Shown one piece after another: positions 18,587 to 27,109 of a stretch of 64,000 bases of DNA (its first letter is position 1; every line of letters begins with the position of its first letter). The position numbers and the translations under genes were made by a program. The notes under the pieces are model-generated. The model was not told where the DNA came from, did no database searches, and saw only the letters and a list, made by a program, of their open reading frames with translations. The DNA is from Deinococcus fonticola (GTDB taxonomy: Bacteria > Deinococcota > Deinococci > Deinococcales > Deinococcaceae): the NCBI RefSeq assembly GCF_004634215.1, contig NZ_SMMH01000004.1:1-64000 (forward strand). The letters run 5' to 3'.

Positions 18587-18592
18587 AGGATA
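18587..18592 (-). promoter_or_regulatory. TATCCT -10 box of mnmA
   Basis: Eight nt before the ATG at 18578 with no ribosome site between. Confidence 0.45.
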
Positions 18593-18671
18593 ACAGGTGA
18601 GGGCCAAAAGAACGTGATGGCAGGAACTCATTCAGGGCTGCACGCGTATGCCTCTGGAGGAAGGAGGCCAC

Positions 18672-19324
18672 ATGACGCAAAAATCCATCGTAATCCCGGT
18701 AAATCCCTTCCAACCTCTGCGCTATGCGGCGCTTCCACTCCTCACCGGCGTCCTTATTTTTTCCTCCCGCTGGTCGGGCTTTACAGTGAGGACATCACTG
18801 TGAAGCCGGAATTCTTGCTCTTCAGTGAAGCCCCACCGCAGGAAGTGGCCCGGCGCTTGAGTCAGGCAACGACCGAGCCGCCGGATTTCTTGTCTGTCAA
18901 CCTCACCCACGACTGGTTTGGCCGGGTGGACGACAGCGGTTTCAGGCTCCGGTACAACACTCGCGGCGCGAGGGGAGCAGCTCCGCAACTGGAAGGCATC
19001 TTGCAACCATGTGAGGGCGGAACCCTCATACGGATGACCCTCGACAGTAGACCTGCCGCTTTTCTGGCGGCCATGGTGTTCATTACCCCGCTCACCATGA
19101 TCATAAGCTGGCAGCTTTTCGGCAGCATGGGCGACTCACCACTTCCCGCCCTCATGACTTTCCTGATCACTCCGGCGCTGCTTCTGGCGCTGCTGGTCAC
19201 AGGAATGAAAGCGACGACAACATACTCAAATCAGGTACTGGGAGTGTTCACCCGCACCACCGGCGCCCGTCAGATCACGCAGAAGCAGAAAGAACAGTCG
19301 AGTTCAGATTTTACTTCTGGGTGA
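18672..19324 (+). pseudogene. Membrane protein gene with a frameshift in a T run
   Basis: A strong ribosome site (GGAGGAAGGAGG, about 18656-18667) precedes the ATG at 18672. This frame runs MTQKSIVIPVNPFQPLRYAA... into a hydrophobic helix, then stops after about 44 codons. The +1 frame takes over just there and stays open to 19324 with clear protein character, including two more membrane helices near its end (LAAMVFITPLTMII and LMTFLITPALLLALLV). The switch falls at six T (18757-18762). One extra T would join VLIF directly to FLPLVGLYSED and complete the first helix. The gene is therefore broken, phase-variable, or misread in assembly. Function unknown. The 3' end overlaps the convergent aldo/keto reductase gene by 14 nt. 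Confidence 0.65.
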
Positions 19325-20252
19325 TCCGGTTGACTTCTTCGATTTCGGTGGGTTCCAGTGCCCACTGCGCGGCTTCGATGTTCTGCTCGATTTGCTCGGG
19401 CCGGGTGGCCCCGGCGATGACGCTGCTGGTCTGCGGGTGGGCCAGCAGCCAGGAGAAGGCCAGTTCCAGCAGGGTGCGGCCCCTGCTCTCGGCGTAGCGG
19501 CGCAATTGCTCCACGATCTGCCAGTTCTGCTCGTTCAGGTAGCGGTCCTGAGCACCCGGCGACCCGGCGATGCGGGTGCCTTCGGGCAGGGGCTGGCCCT
19601 GATGGTACTTGCCGCTCAGCAGGCCGCTGGCCAGCGGGAAGTAGGGCAGCAGGCCCAGGTTCAGCTCCTTCATGGTGGGCAGCAAGTCCTTTTCCACGCC
19701 CCGCACCAGCAGGCTGTACTCGTCCTGGCAGGAGGTGAAACGCGCCCAGCCGTGACGCTGCGAGATCTCGTCGGCCTGGCGGACGTCGGCGGCGGGCATG
19801 TTCGACACCCCGATATTGCGCACCAGGCCAGCTTCGACCAGTTCGTTCAGCGTGCCGAGGGTGTCCTCGATGGGCGTTTCCGGATCCGGCGTGTGCAGCT
19901 GGTACAGGTCGAGGTAGTCGGTGCCCAGGCGCTTCAGGCTGGCCTCCAGCGCCTGGCGAATGTAGGCGGGTTTCGCGCCCTGCATGTTGCCCGCGTCGTC
20001 CATTTTCATGCCGAACTTGCTGGCCAGGATGATGTCCTTGCGCTGCGCCCCCAGGGCTTTGCCCAGCAGCTCCTCGCTGCCGCCGCGGTTGCCGTAAATA
20101 TCGGCGGTGTCGAAGAGGGTAATGCCCAGATCGAGGGCGCGGCGCACCACGGCGGTGGTCTGTGCCTGATCGAGCCTCTGGCCGAAGTTGTTGCAGCCGA
20201 GGCCGACGACGGAAACCTGCAGGCCGGAGTGTCCCAGGGGGCGTGTTTGCAT
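19311..20252 (-). CDS. Aldo/keto reductase
   Basis: A 313-residue NADPH-dependent TIM-barrel oxidoreductase. The catalytic tetrad is visible: Asp in LFDTADIYG, Tyr in the same segment, Lys in LASKFGMK and His in YQLHTPD. The cofactor-binding C-terminal segment IAGATRPEQIEQN is also present. The natural carbonyl substrate cannot be told. A TAGGCT box (plus 20259-20264) lies 6 nt before the ATG, so the mRNA is probably leaderless. Confidence 0.92.
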   Translation of the reverse strand: MQTRPLGHSGLQVSVVGLGCNNFGQRLDQAQTTAVVRRALDLGITLFDTADIYGNRGGSEELLGKALGAQRKDIILASKFGMKMDDAGNMQGAKPAYIRQALEASLKRLGTDYLDLYQLHTPDPETPIEDTLGTLNELVEAGLVRNIGVSNMPAADVRQADEISQRHGWARFTSCQDEYSLLVRGVEKDLLPTMKELNLGLLPYFPLASGLLSGKYHQGQPLPEGTRIAGSPGAQDRYLNEQNWQIVEQLRRYAESRGRTLLELAFSWLLAHPQTSSVIAGATRPEQIEQNIEAAQWALEPTEIEEVNRITQK

Positions 20253-20258
20253 CTGCCC

Positions 20259-20264
20259 AGCCTA
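20259..20264 (-). promoter_or_regulatory. TAGGCT -10 box of the aldo/keto reductase gene
   Basis: Six nt before the ATG at 20252. The divergent lysA box lies only 24 bases away. Confidence 0.5.
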
Positions 20265-20287
20265 GCGAACATCGCTAATACGCGGGC

Positions 20288-20293
20288 TAGATT
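20288..20293 (+). promoter_or_regulatory. TAGATT -10 box of lysA
   Basis: Six nt before the ATG at 20300. Confidence 0.5.
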
Positions 20294-20299
20294 AAGAAA

Positions 20300-21436
20300 A
20301 TGCTTTCTACTGACCTGCTGCGTGACGCCGCCGAACGCTTCGGCACGCCTCTTTACGTGTACGACGCGGATGAACTCGACGCGGGCCTGGAACGGGTTCG
20401 GGAGGCCTTTGGGGGGGCGCGGGTGTTTTTCGCGGTGAAGGCCAACCCGAACCTGAGCCTCCTGAAACGCATGGCGGGCGCGGGCCTGGGGTTCGATTGC
20501 GTCAGTTACGGCGAGTTGTGCCGCGCCGAGTTCCTGGGCTTACCGGGAGAGCGCATCATCAGCAACGGCCCCGCCAAGTCCCAGGCGGAGTACGACCTGG
20601 GGGCGCGGCTGGGGGTCACTTTCATCGTCGACCGGGTGGAGGAAGTGGGGCTGCTGCCGCCGCGTTCGCGGGCGCTGGTGCGGGTCAACCCGGCCTTGCA
20701 GATCAGCACGCACGACCACCTGGCGACCGGTTCGGCGGCCAGCAAGTTTGGGGTGACGCCGGAGCAGGTGCCACTGGTTCTGAAGGCGTTGAGGGAGGCG
20801 GGACACCAGGCGCTGGGGCTGCACGTTCACATCGGCAGCGCCATCCGCGACGCGCAGGATTTCACGGCCGCTTACGCGCGGCTGGCCGAGCTCCGGTCAC
20901 AGACCGGGCCGCTGGAGGTGTTCGATGCCGGAGGCGGCTGGGGCATCGGCGCCGACCTGCACGGCATCGCGCGGGAAGCGCGCCACGCGGCGGGCGTGTT
21001 CGACGCCGAGTTGTGGGTGGAACCGGGCCGTTACCTGGTGGCCCCTGCGGGGGTGCTGCTGACCACGGTGGTGGGGGTCAAGCGCACCGGGCGCAACTTC
21101 TGCCTGGTCGACGCGGGCATGACCGAACTGATCCGCCCGATGATGTACGGCGCGGCTCACCCGTTGACGCCGTTGTGGGGGGGCGCCCAGGTGGAAACGT
21201 GGGACGTGGCCGGCCCGGCCTGTGAAAGCGGCGACCTGCTGGCCCGTGACGTGCCCCTGCCGGAGCCGTCGCGCGGCGACCTGCTGGTGGTCGGGGAGGC
21301 GGGCGCTTACGGCGCGGCCATGAGCACCACCTACCTGACCCGCGTCCGGCCCGCCGAGGTGCTGCGCCGCAGCGGCGAGTGGCAGCTGATCCGCCGCCGG
21401 GAGGAACCGCAGGAACTCTGGCAGACGGAAATCTAA
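20300..21436 (+). CDS. lysA: Diaminopimelate decarboxylase-family enzyme
   Basis: A fold type III PLP decarboxylase of 378 residues, predicted to convert meso-diaminopimelate to lysine. The PLP lysine is Lys47 in FFAVKANPN. HVHIGS and GGGWGI phosphate-binding loops follow, and the cross-subunit catalytic segment GPACESGD carries the conserved cysteine. Deinococcus and Thermus make lysine largely through alpha-aminoadipate, so a related substrate remains possible. The gene is single and divergent from the aldo/keto reductase. Confidence 0.88.
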   Translation: MLSTDLLRDAAERFGTPLYVYDADELDAGLERVREAFGGARVFFAVKANPNLSLLKRMAGAGLGFDCVSYGELCRAEFLGLPGERIISNGPAKSQAEYDLGARLGVTFIVDRVEEVGLLPPRSRALVRVNPALQISTHDHLATGSAASKFGVTPEQVPLVLKALREAGHQALGLHVHIGSAIRDAQDFTAAYARLAELRSQTGPLEVFDAGGGWGIGADLHGIAREARHAAGVFDAELWVEPGRYLVAPAGVLLTTVVGVKRTGRNFCLVDAGMTELIRPMMYGAAHPLTPLWGGAQVETWDVAGPACESGDLLARDVPLPEPSRGDLLVVGEAGAYGAAMSTTYLTRVRPAEVLRRSGEWQLIRRREEPQELWQTEI

Positions 21437-21607
21437 ATTCACGGCGCGGCGGGCGGGGAAATGTGGCGGAGGGCAGCGCGGCGGTGATGTGTGGGGGCAG
21501 CGTGAGCACGACGTGCGAAAATAACGGGGGATTTCCGGTTCGTAAGGGTTATGCAAGACCGCACCCCTTACCTTCACCTTGTCTGTCTTCTCAGGAGGCT
21601 CTTAACG

Positions 21608-23317
21608 ATGCACTGTCCATTAGTCGCCCCTCACGTCCGTGCTACCCGTTGGCTGTTGACCGTCGCCCTGCTGAGCAGTGCCAGCGCATCCGCGCAAACG
21701 TTGATCGACACGTCAGCCGCCGTGGGCATTCAGAACACCCTGAACAACGTCGCCGCGCCCAGTCCCGTCCCCTTCATTCAGCGGGCCAATACGGTCGTCC
21801 AGACGGTGCAAAGCCAGCAGGCGCAGGCTGCGGCCCAAGTCACCACCCCCAGTGTCCCCAGTTCCAGCGTTCCCAGTTCCAGTACAGCCACCAGAACCGT
21901 CACCGTGACGCCCCTGACCGCGCCGCAGCAGGCAGCCCTGACGGCGGCGCAGGCCAGCTTCAAGGCCGGCAACTACCCCCTGGCCCGCACGCAGTACGAA
22001 GCGCTGATCGCGCAGAACTACAACAACCCCGAACCGCATTTCGGCCTGGCCATGACCCTGCTGTCCCTCAAGGACGAGAAAGGGGCCACTTTTGAACTGG
22101 GGCAGTTTCGCCTGCTGGCCCCGGAACGCTTTGAAGGGCCGTACAACCTGGGCGTCATCGCCACCCGCGCCGGGCGCTACGCCGACGCCCTGAGCCTGTA
22201 CGCCGAGGCCGCCAAACTGGTGCCTGGCCAGGCCGGCCCGGAGCTTCAGGTGCAGGTGTGGAACGCCCTGGCCGGCGAACAACTCCGCAAAGCCGATTAC
22301 GCGGGCCTGACCACCACGCTGGGGGCCCTTCAGGCCCTGAAGCCCGACGATCTGGATATTCAGTTCAGGCTGGCGCAGGCGCAGTTCATGTCCAACCAGG
22401 GGGCGCAGGCGCTGCCCAGCCTGTACGCCCTGCTGCAAAAGCAACCCGCGCGCACCGAGGCCATCCGCCTGCTGGCCGACATCTACGCCGCGCAGGGCCT
22501 GCCCGAGCGGGCCATTCGTGAACTGGACGCTGGCCTGACACAGGTAAAAGCTGGGCGCGACCGGGCGGCCCTGCTGCTGCACAAGGCCAACCTGCTGGCC
22601 CTGACCGGCGACACCAAAAACGCTGTCTTCTCGGCGCAGGCCGCGCACCTTCAGGACAGCAGCAACGTGGACGCCTGGCTGCGCGAGGGCCAGTTGCGCC
22701 TGCAACGCAGTGACCGCGCCGGCGCCCTGAAGGTCTTCCAGGGCGCGGTACAGGCTGCCCCCAGGGACGCCAAAGTGCGCGTGGAACTGGCGAGCCTGCA
22801 ACTGGCCCTGAAGCAGTACCCGCAGGCGGCCCAGAACGCGGCGGTGGCCCTCACCCTGCGTCCAGACGCGGCCACGCAGGCCCGGGCGCAGTACGTACAG
22901 GGGGTGGCCCTCTACCAGCGCCAGCAGTACGCGCAGGCCCGCACGCTGCTGAATTCCAGCGCCCTGGCCGTGCGCAACGCCGACGTGACGCTGTGGCTGG
23001 GCCTGGCCAACTACGCCCTGAAGGATTACGCCGGGGCGGCGGCGGCCCTCACCGAAAGCATGAAACTCAACCCGACCCTGACCGCCCGGCAAAACCTGGC
23101 CTCGGCGCTGCTCGCGGCGGCACGTTACTCGGAAGCAGAAGGTATTCTGCAAGGCATCGTGAAAGACAACGCCAAAAACAGTGATGCCTGGTACTTCCTC
23201 GGACTCTCGCAACGCGCCCAGTTGAGAGAAGAGGACGCCCGCAAGTCCTTCAAGGTCGCCGCCAACCTCGGCAACACCCGCGCCCAGCAGGCCCTGGTGC
23301 AGGAGCCGGGCAAGTGA
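21608..23317 (+). CDS. Exported TPR-repeat protein
   Basis: A 569-residue protein with a signal peptide: a basic start, the hydrophobic LLTVALLSSASASA, and likely cleavage after AQT near residue 30. A Ser/Thr/Gln-rich linker follows, then an array of tetratricopeptide repeats to the C terminus, with repeated pairs like YPLARTQYEALI, ALKQYPQAAQNA and YALKDYAGAAAAL. TPR arrays bind partner proteins, here probably in the envelope. The ATG at 21608 is set by AGGAGG about 10 nt upstream, rather than an ATG at 21551. The stop overlaps the SPOR gene by 4 nt. Confidence 0.88.
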   Translation: MHCPLVAPHVRATRWLLTVALLSSASASAQTLIDTSAAVGIQNTLNNVAAPSPVPFIQRANTVVQTVQSQQAQAAAQVTTPSVPSSSVPSSSTATRTVTVTPLTAPQQAALTAAQASFKAGNYPLARTQYEALIAQNYNNPEPHFGLAMTLLSLKDEKGATFELGQFRLLAPERFEGPYNLGVIATRAGRYADALSLYAEAAKLVPGQAGPELQVQVWNALAGEQLRKADYAGLTTTLGALQALKPDDLDIQFRLAQAQFMSNQGAQALPSLYALLQKQPARTEAIRLLADIYAAQGLPERAIRELDAGLTQVKAGRDRAALLLHKANLLALTGDTKNAVFSAQAAHLQDSSNVDAWLREGQLRLQRSDRAGALKVFQGAVQAAPRDAKVRVELASLQLALKQYPQAAQNAAVALTLRPDAATQARAQYVQGVALYQRQQYAQARTLLNSSALAVRNADVTLWLGLANYALKDYAGAAAALTESMKLNPTLTARQNLASALLAAARYSEAEGILQGIVKDNAKNSDAWYFLGLSQRAQLREEDARKSFKVAANLGNTRAQQALVQEPGK

Positions 23318-24486
23318 GCGGGGCGCGGCCGGCCCGTACCCGCACTGGCTCGGCCGGACGCTGGCCGGACATCATGGTGGGCGCGGTGACGCTGGCGCTG
23401 CTGGCCGGTTTCGGCACGCTGATGTTCGGCGAGCGCAACCAGCCGCTGGTGGCGCAGGCCCCCGCACCCTCACCGCAGACGGCCACGCCCAGCATCCCCG
23501 CCTCGCCCGGCACTGTTCCCGAACCGCAGACCGTTCAGCCGCCTGCCGCACAGCCGCAACCCAGCCAGGCCACCCCGGCGGTGCAGGGTTCGGCAGCAGA
23601 GAGTTCGGCGGCACCCGCCAAGAGCCAGGCAATCGACCCGGCCAGCGGCACTGCCCCCACGCCGGCTGCTCAGCCGCCGGCTACTGAACCGCCAGCGGCC
23701 AGCAACCCGTCCGAACTGGCGCAGACCAGTGAAATCCCGCCTGCTCCCGCAGCCCCGGCGGTCACCCCGCTGACCCCGCCGGTTCTGCCAGACAACCCCA
23801 CCCCCCAGGCCGCCACGGCTGACCCCGAGGCGTCGCCGCCAGCCACTGCCACGCCCCCAGTTCCAGCCCCGGCCGTTCCCGCCCGCACGGGTGGTGCGGT
23901 CGCCACCAGTGAAAGCCGTGTGCCCCTGCGCAGCGATTACCGCATCAGCCTGGGCAGCTTCACTACCCGCAAAACTGTGGAATCCCAGACCGCGAATGTC
24001 CGTGGCCTGGGCTACACTGTGCACGCCATCGACCTGGGTGACCAGTACGTCGCGCAAATTGGCCCCTTCGCCAATGAGGAAGCCGCCCGCCAGGCCCTCG
24101 CCGACATTCAGCGGGCCTACCCCAGTGCGCTGCTGTACCGCCCGCGCAATGCTCCTGCGGCCAGCACTGCAAACAGCGCGGCAGCCAGCGACACGGAAAG
24201 CAGCGCTGCGTCCAATGTGACCCCCGACACCACGCAGACCACGCCCGCCCGTCCACAAGCCGCCGCTCCCAGTGGCCCGGCATACCTTCAGGTGGGCGCG
24301 TTCGACCGCGAGGACAGTGCCCAGCGTCTGGTCGGCATTCTCCACGACAACGGCTTCAACCCCACCGTCAACAGCCCCGAAGGCCGCAAAACCACTGTGA
24401 TGGTCGGCCCCTACAGCGGTGACGCCCTGCTGCGGGCCGAAGCCCGCCTGGACAACGCCGGTCTGGATCACTTCCGCGTCCGGTAA
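23314..24486 (+). CDS. Membrane protein with two SPOR domains
   Basis: A 390-residue bitopic protein. A short cytoplasmic basic start is followed by one membrane helix (about 20-37, MVGAVTLALLAGFGTLMF) and a long Pro/Ala/Thr/Gln-rich linker (about 45-200). Two SPOR domains follow, at about 208-275 (YRISLGSFTTRKT...VAQIGPF) and 325-390 (YLQVGAFDREDS...VMVGPY). SPOR domains bind denuded septal peptidoglycan, so a role in division or wall remodelling is likely. It starts at a GTG overlapping the TPR gene stop, and rex follows after 3 nt. Confidence 0.88.
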   Translation: MSGARPARTRTGSAGRWPDIMVGAVTLALLAGFGTLMFGERNQPLVAQAPAPSPQTATPSIPASPGTVPEPQTVQPPAAQPQPSQATPAVQGSAAESSAAPAKSQAIDPASGTAPTPAAQPPATEPPAASNPSELAQTSEIPPAPAAPAVTPLTPPVLPDNPTPQAATADPEASPPATATPPVPAPAVPARTGGAVATSESRVPLRSDYRISLGSFTTRKTVESQTANVRGLGYTVHAIDLGDQYVAQIGPFANEEAARQALADIQRAYPSALLYRPRNAPAASTANSAAASDTESSAASNVTPDTTQTTPARPQAAAPSGPAYLQVGAFDREDSAQRLVGILHDNGFNPTVNSPEGRKTTVMVGPYSGDALLRAEARLDNAGLDHFRVR

Positions 24487-24489
24487 CCC

Positions 24490-25200
24490 ATGTCCGAGAT
24501 TCCCACCGCCGCCATCAGCCGCCTCGTCACATACCTGCGCATCCTGGAGCAACTGGAGGGCCAGGACGTCAGCCGCACCAGCAGCAACGACTTGGCCGAA
24601 CGCGCCAGCGTCACGCCCTTTCAGGTGCGCAAGGACCTGGCCTACTTCGGACGCTTCGGTACGCGCGGCATGGGCTACACCGTCCCCCTGCTGAAACGCG
24701 AACTGATGCGCGTCCTGGGCCTCAACCAGACCTGGAACGTCGTTATTCTGGGCATGGGCCGCCTTGGGCACGCCATCGCCAACTACCCCGGCGCGAACGA
24801 TTACCGTTTCCAGTACGTGGGCCTGTTCGACAGCAACCCCGAACTGATCGGCCGGGAAGTCCACAGCCTGCCCATCCAACACGTCTCCAGGCTGCACGAC
24901 TTCGTGCAGGGCCACGCCCACACCCCCCAGCGCGTCGACATGGGCTTCATCGCCGTGCCTCCCGAACACGCCCAGGCTGCCGCACAGAACCTCGTCGAAG
25001 CCGGTGTGCGCGGCATTCTGAATTTTGCCCCCATCGTCATCCAACCCCGCACCAGCGAACGCGGGGACATCTACGAACCCACCGACGAATGGAAAAACGT
25101 CGTCATTGAGAACGTCGATTTCCTCGCCGGCATGAAGCGCCTGGCCTTCTACATCCTCAACCCCCACCTGAAACTATCCGATACGGAGGAAAACACATGA
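24490..25200 (+). CDS. rex: Redox-sensing transcriptional repressor Rex
   Basis: Senses the NADH/NAD+ ratio and represses fermentative and respiratory genes until NADH rises. The 236-residue protein has a winged-helix domain (about 1-75) with the DNA-reading segment TPFQVRKDLAYFGRFGTRG. A Rossmann domain with GMGRLG (88-93) follows, and the C-terminal domain-swapped helix ends AFYILNPHL. It is the third gene of the TPR-SPOR-rex run and overlaps the next lipoprotein gene by 4 nt. A Rex operator was not recognised in the window. Confidence 0.95.
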   Translation: MSEIPTAAISRLVTYLRILEQLEGQDVSRTSSNDLAERASVTPFQVRKDLAYFGRFGTRGMGYTVPLLKRELMRVLGLNQTWNVVILGMGRLGHAIANYPGANDYRFQYVGLFDSNPELIGREVHSLPIQHVSRLHDFVQGHAHTPQRVDMGFIAVPPEHAQAAAQNLVEAGVRGILNFAPIVIQPRTSERGDIYEPTDEWKNVVIENVDFLAGMKRLAFYILNPHLKLSDTEENT

Positions 25201-25784
25201 AAAAACTGGCCTTGATCGCTTTACCCCTTCTTCTGGCAGCATGCAGTAACGTCAATCTTAATGGCGTTCAGCCTTACAGTGTTCAGTTCAATGCCCTCTC
25301 TTATGACGCTCCCTTGCCAAGTAGCCCAGATGCAGTGAGCGGTCAGGTGGTGAGTACACCAGGTGCACCGGATGTCAATCGTCTTCTCTACACAGCCACT
25401 CTGATAGACGGTAATGGGGATCTCGCGGACACCAACGATAACTCGCCTATTGCCCCAACCAAGGGTGTCCTTTTGACAGGTGTCAAGGGTGGATATTACT
25501 GCTATACAACGACTGGTGCACCAGTTCCTGCGCCGGAGGCGACGGCATGCTGGATGGGCGCCGATAACGTAAAGCTGGTTTCCGCCGGAGCGAACCTGTG
25601 GCCCCAGAATGGCTTTGAAGCGAAACAGCTGATACCAAACGAATGGATGGTAGCCCATTACCAGGCAATGATGAGTAATCAAGGGGGAACGGCTCCTTGG
25701 CAGGTTGAATTCGTTTTCACCGCAGAACAAGCCAACGGCAGTTCTGTCACCTGGAAACAAACCTATCAATTTACCAGCCGTTAA
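25197..25784 (+). CDS. Lipoprotein of unknown function
   Basis: A 195-residue predicted lipoprotein with lipobox LLLAAC (Cys16). The mature part looks like a beta-rich domain; two cysteines in YYCYTTT and ATACWMG could form a disulfide. I recognise no family. Its first codon overlaps the rex stop and GGAGGAAAAC lies just before it inside rex, so it is co-translated. By eye this gene and the next are less GC-rich than their neighbours, with more A/T in third positions. Confidence 0.75.
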   Translation: MKKLALIALPLLLAACSNVNLNGVQPYSVQFNALSYDAPLPSSPDAVSGQVVSTPGAPDVNRLLYTATLIDGNGDLADTNDNSPIAPTKGVLLTGVKGGYYCYTTTGAPVPAPEATACWMGADNVKLVSAGANLWPQNGFEAKQLIPNEWMVAHYQAMMSNQGGTAPWQVEFVFTAEQANGSSVTWKQTYQFTSR

Positions 25785-25829
25785 GCAGTATCTAGACGAT
25801 TCCCTTCTATTGAAGCACTCAAGGAAACC

Positions 25830-27038
25830 ATGAAGAACCGAGTATCCTCAGTTATTGCAGCTACCCTGACCATTTTGCTGGCGAGTTGTGGAGGCGTGCG
25901 TCACACCGATTACACAGGGGGCACCAAGCCAGTCACCCCCGGTCTGCCAGACACAGAGTACAGGGCTGTGGAGATCACGGGCAAAACGGTGGCACCTGAC
26001 CGTGCGACACCGATTGGCAATGTCCTGGTCTATGTCGAAGACAGCCTCAGTACAAAACCGCAGGGAACTCAGTTACCCTGCGGCACAGTGCCGGATGCCA
26101 AATGGATGGCCACATGTTCAGATGAAAACGGCAATTTCACACTCTCCGGGCAGGTCAAAGGCAAAGCAACTATTCGTCTGGAAAAAGGGGTTTTTCAGGG
26201 GATCCTGAAAAAACAATTCAAGACGGCAGGCACCTACCAGAAGCAAAATTATAACCTGGGCGGCTCTCCGGCCCTCGGTTCGCCGACCATGGCTGTTGTC
26301 AAAGGTTCTTACGACAGTATTCAGGACATCCTGGGCCGCCTCGGTTTCGGCACCCTGGATACCAACGGCAATCTCCTCTCTGGGACACAGACGTTTGACC
26401 TCTTTGAAAGTGCCAAATATGAAGCCCTTTTCGAGGACAAGGACAAAAACGGCAAGGCCAATATTTTCGATTACAAAGTAGTGTTCTGGAACTGCGGCTT
26501 CACGCTGGATACTGCGTTAACAGAAGCCAACAAGAAAATTCTCCGGCAGTACGTGCAGGAAGGGGGCAAGATCTACGCAAGCGACTGGGCCTACACGCTG
26601 GTCGAAGAAATCTTCCCTGAACTCATCGACTTCAGTGGGTCAGACAGCACCCCGGCAACGACCCCAGAGACAGAGGATGCGGCCAAGATCGGAACAGCCG
26701 ACATCACCATAAAGGCCTCGGTCACGCCAGCACTACTGACCTGGTTGAAGTCGCAGACGTGCCTGGGTGGTTCCTGCGTCAACAGTGACAACACCGTGAA
26801 CATCGAGGGGTTCCTGAGCGGCTGGGTGGTGATGAACGCCCTGCACAAGGGAGTCGACGGCGAAATTCTGACGTATGGCAAGATGCCGGAAGATAAAGCC
26901 GACCGCCCGCTGACGGTTACTCTGGCCGTGGGCAAAGGCCATGTCACCTACACGTCTTACCACAATGAAACTTCGGATCTGTCCAAAGGGTACCATCCCC
27001 AGCAGCGCATTCTGCAATACCTGATTTTTGAATTGTAA
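25830..27038 (+). CDS. Lipoprotein with amidotransferase-like region
   Basis: A 402-residue predicted lipoprotein (lipobox LLASC, Cys20). Residues about 45-140 read as a carboxypeptidase-regulatory-like beta domain (EITGKTVAPDRATPIGNVLVYVED). From about 210 an alpha/beta region with VVFWNCGFTLD, then LRQYVQEGGKIYASDW, resembles the class I glutamine amidotransferase or ThuA-like fold, with the cysteine of NCG near the nucleophile position. It ends with HVTYTSYHNE and a hydrophobic YLIFEL strand. This fold call is inference and no activity is claimed. AAGGAAACC lies just before the ATG. It follows the previous lipoprotein by 45 nt and ends before a strong terminator. Confidence 0.65.
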   Translation: MKNRVSSVIAATLTILLASCGGVRHTDYTGGTKPVTPGLPDTEYRAVEITGKTVAPDRATPIGNVLVYVEDSLSTKPQGTQLPCGTVPDAKWMATCSDENGNFTLSGQVKGKATIRLEKGVFQGILKKQFKTAGTYQKQNYNLGGSPALGSPTMAVVKGSYDSIQDILGRLGFGTLDTNGNLLSGTQTFDLFESAKYEALFEDKDKNGKANIFDYKVVFWNCGFTLDTALTEANKKILRQYVQEGGKIYASDWAYTLVEEIFPELIDFSGSDSTPATTPETEDAAKIGTADITIKASVTPALLTWLKSQTCLGGSCVNSDNTVNIEGFLSGWVVMNALHKGVDGEILTYGKMPEDKADRPLTVTLAVGKGHVTYTSYHNETSDLSKGYHPQQRILQYLIFEL

Positions 27039-27062
27039 TTCACGTCGTGCATATGCATAAAA

Positions 27063-27091
27063 GAAGCGCCCCACAACGCTTGGGGCGCTTC
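27063..27091. terminator. Bidirectional terminator between lipoprotein gene and cpdB
   Basis: A 10-bp perfect stem (27063-27072 with 27082-27091) with a 9-nt loop; the minus-strand side continues into a T-rich tail. It separates two convergent genes. Confidence 0.75.
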
Positions 27092-27109
27092 CCATTTACA
27101 TCGACTTGC

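Noticed and set aside
18614..18671. Earlier start for the frameshifted membrane gene
   Set aside because: The open frame upstream has no ribosome site and noncoding composition, while the ATG at 18672 has a near-perfect one in the other frame.
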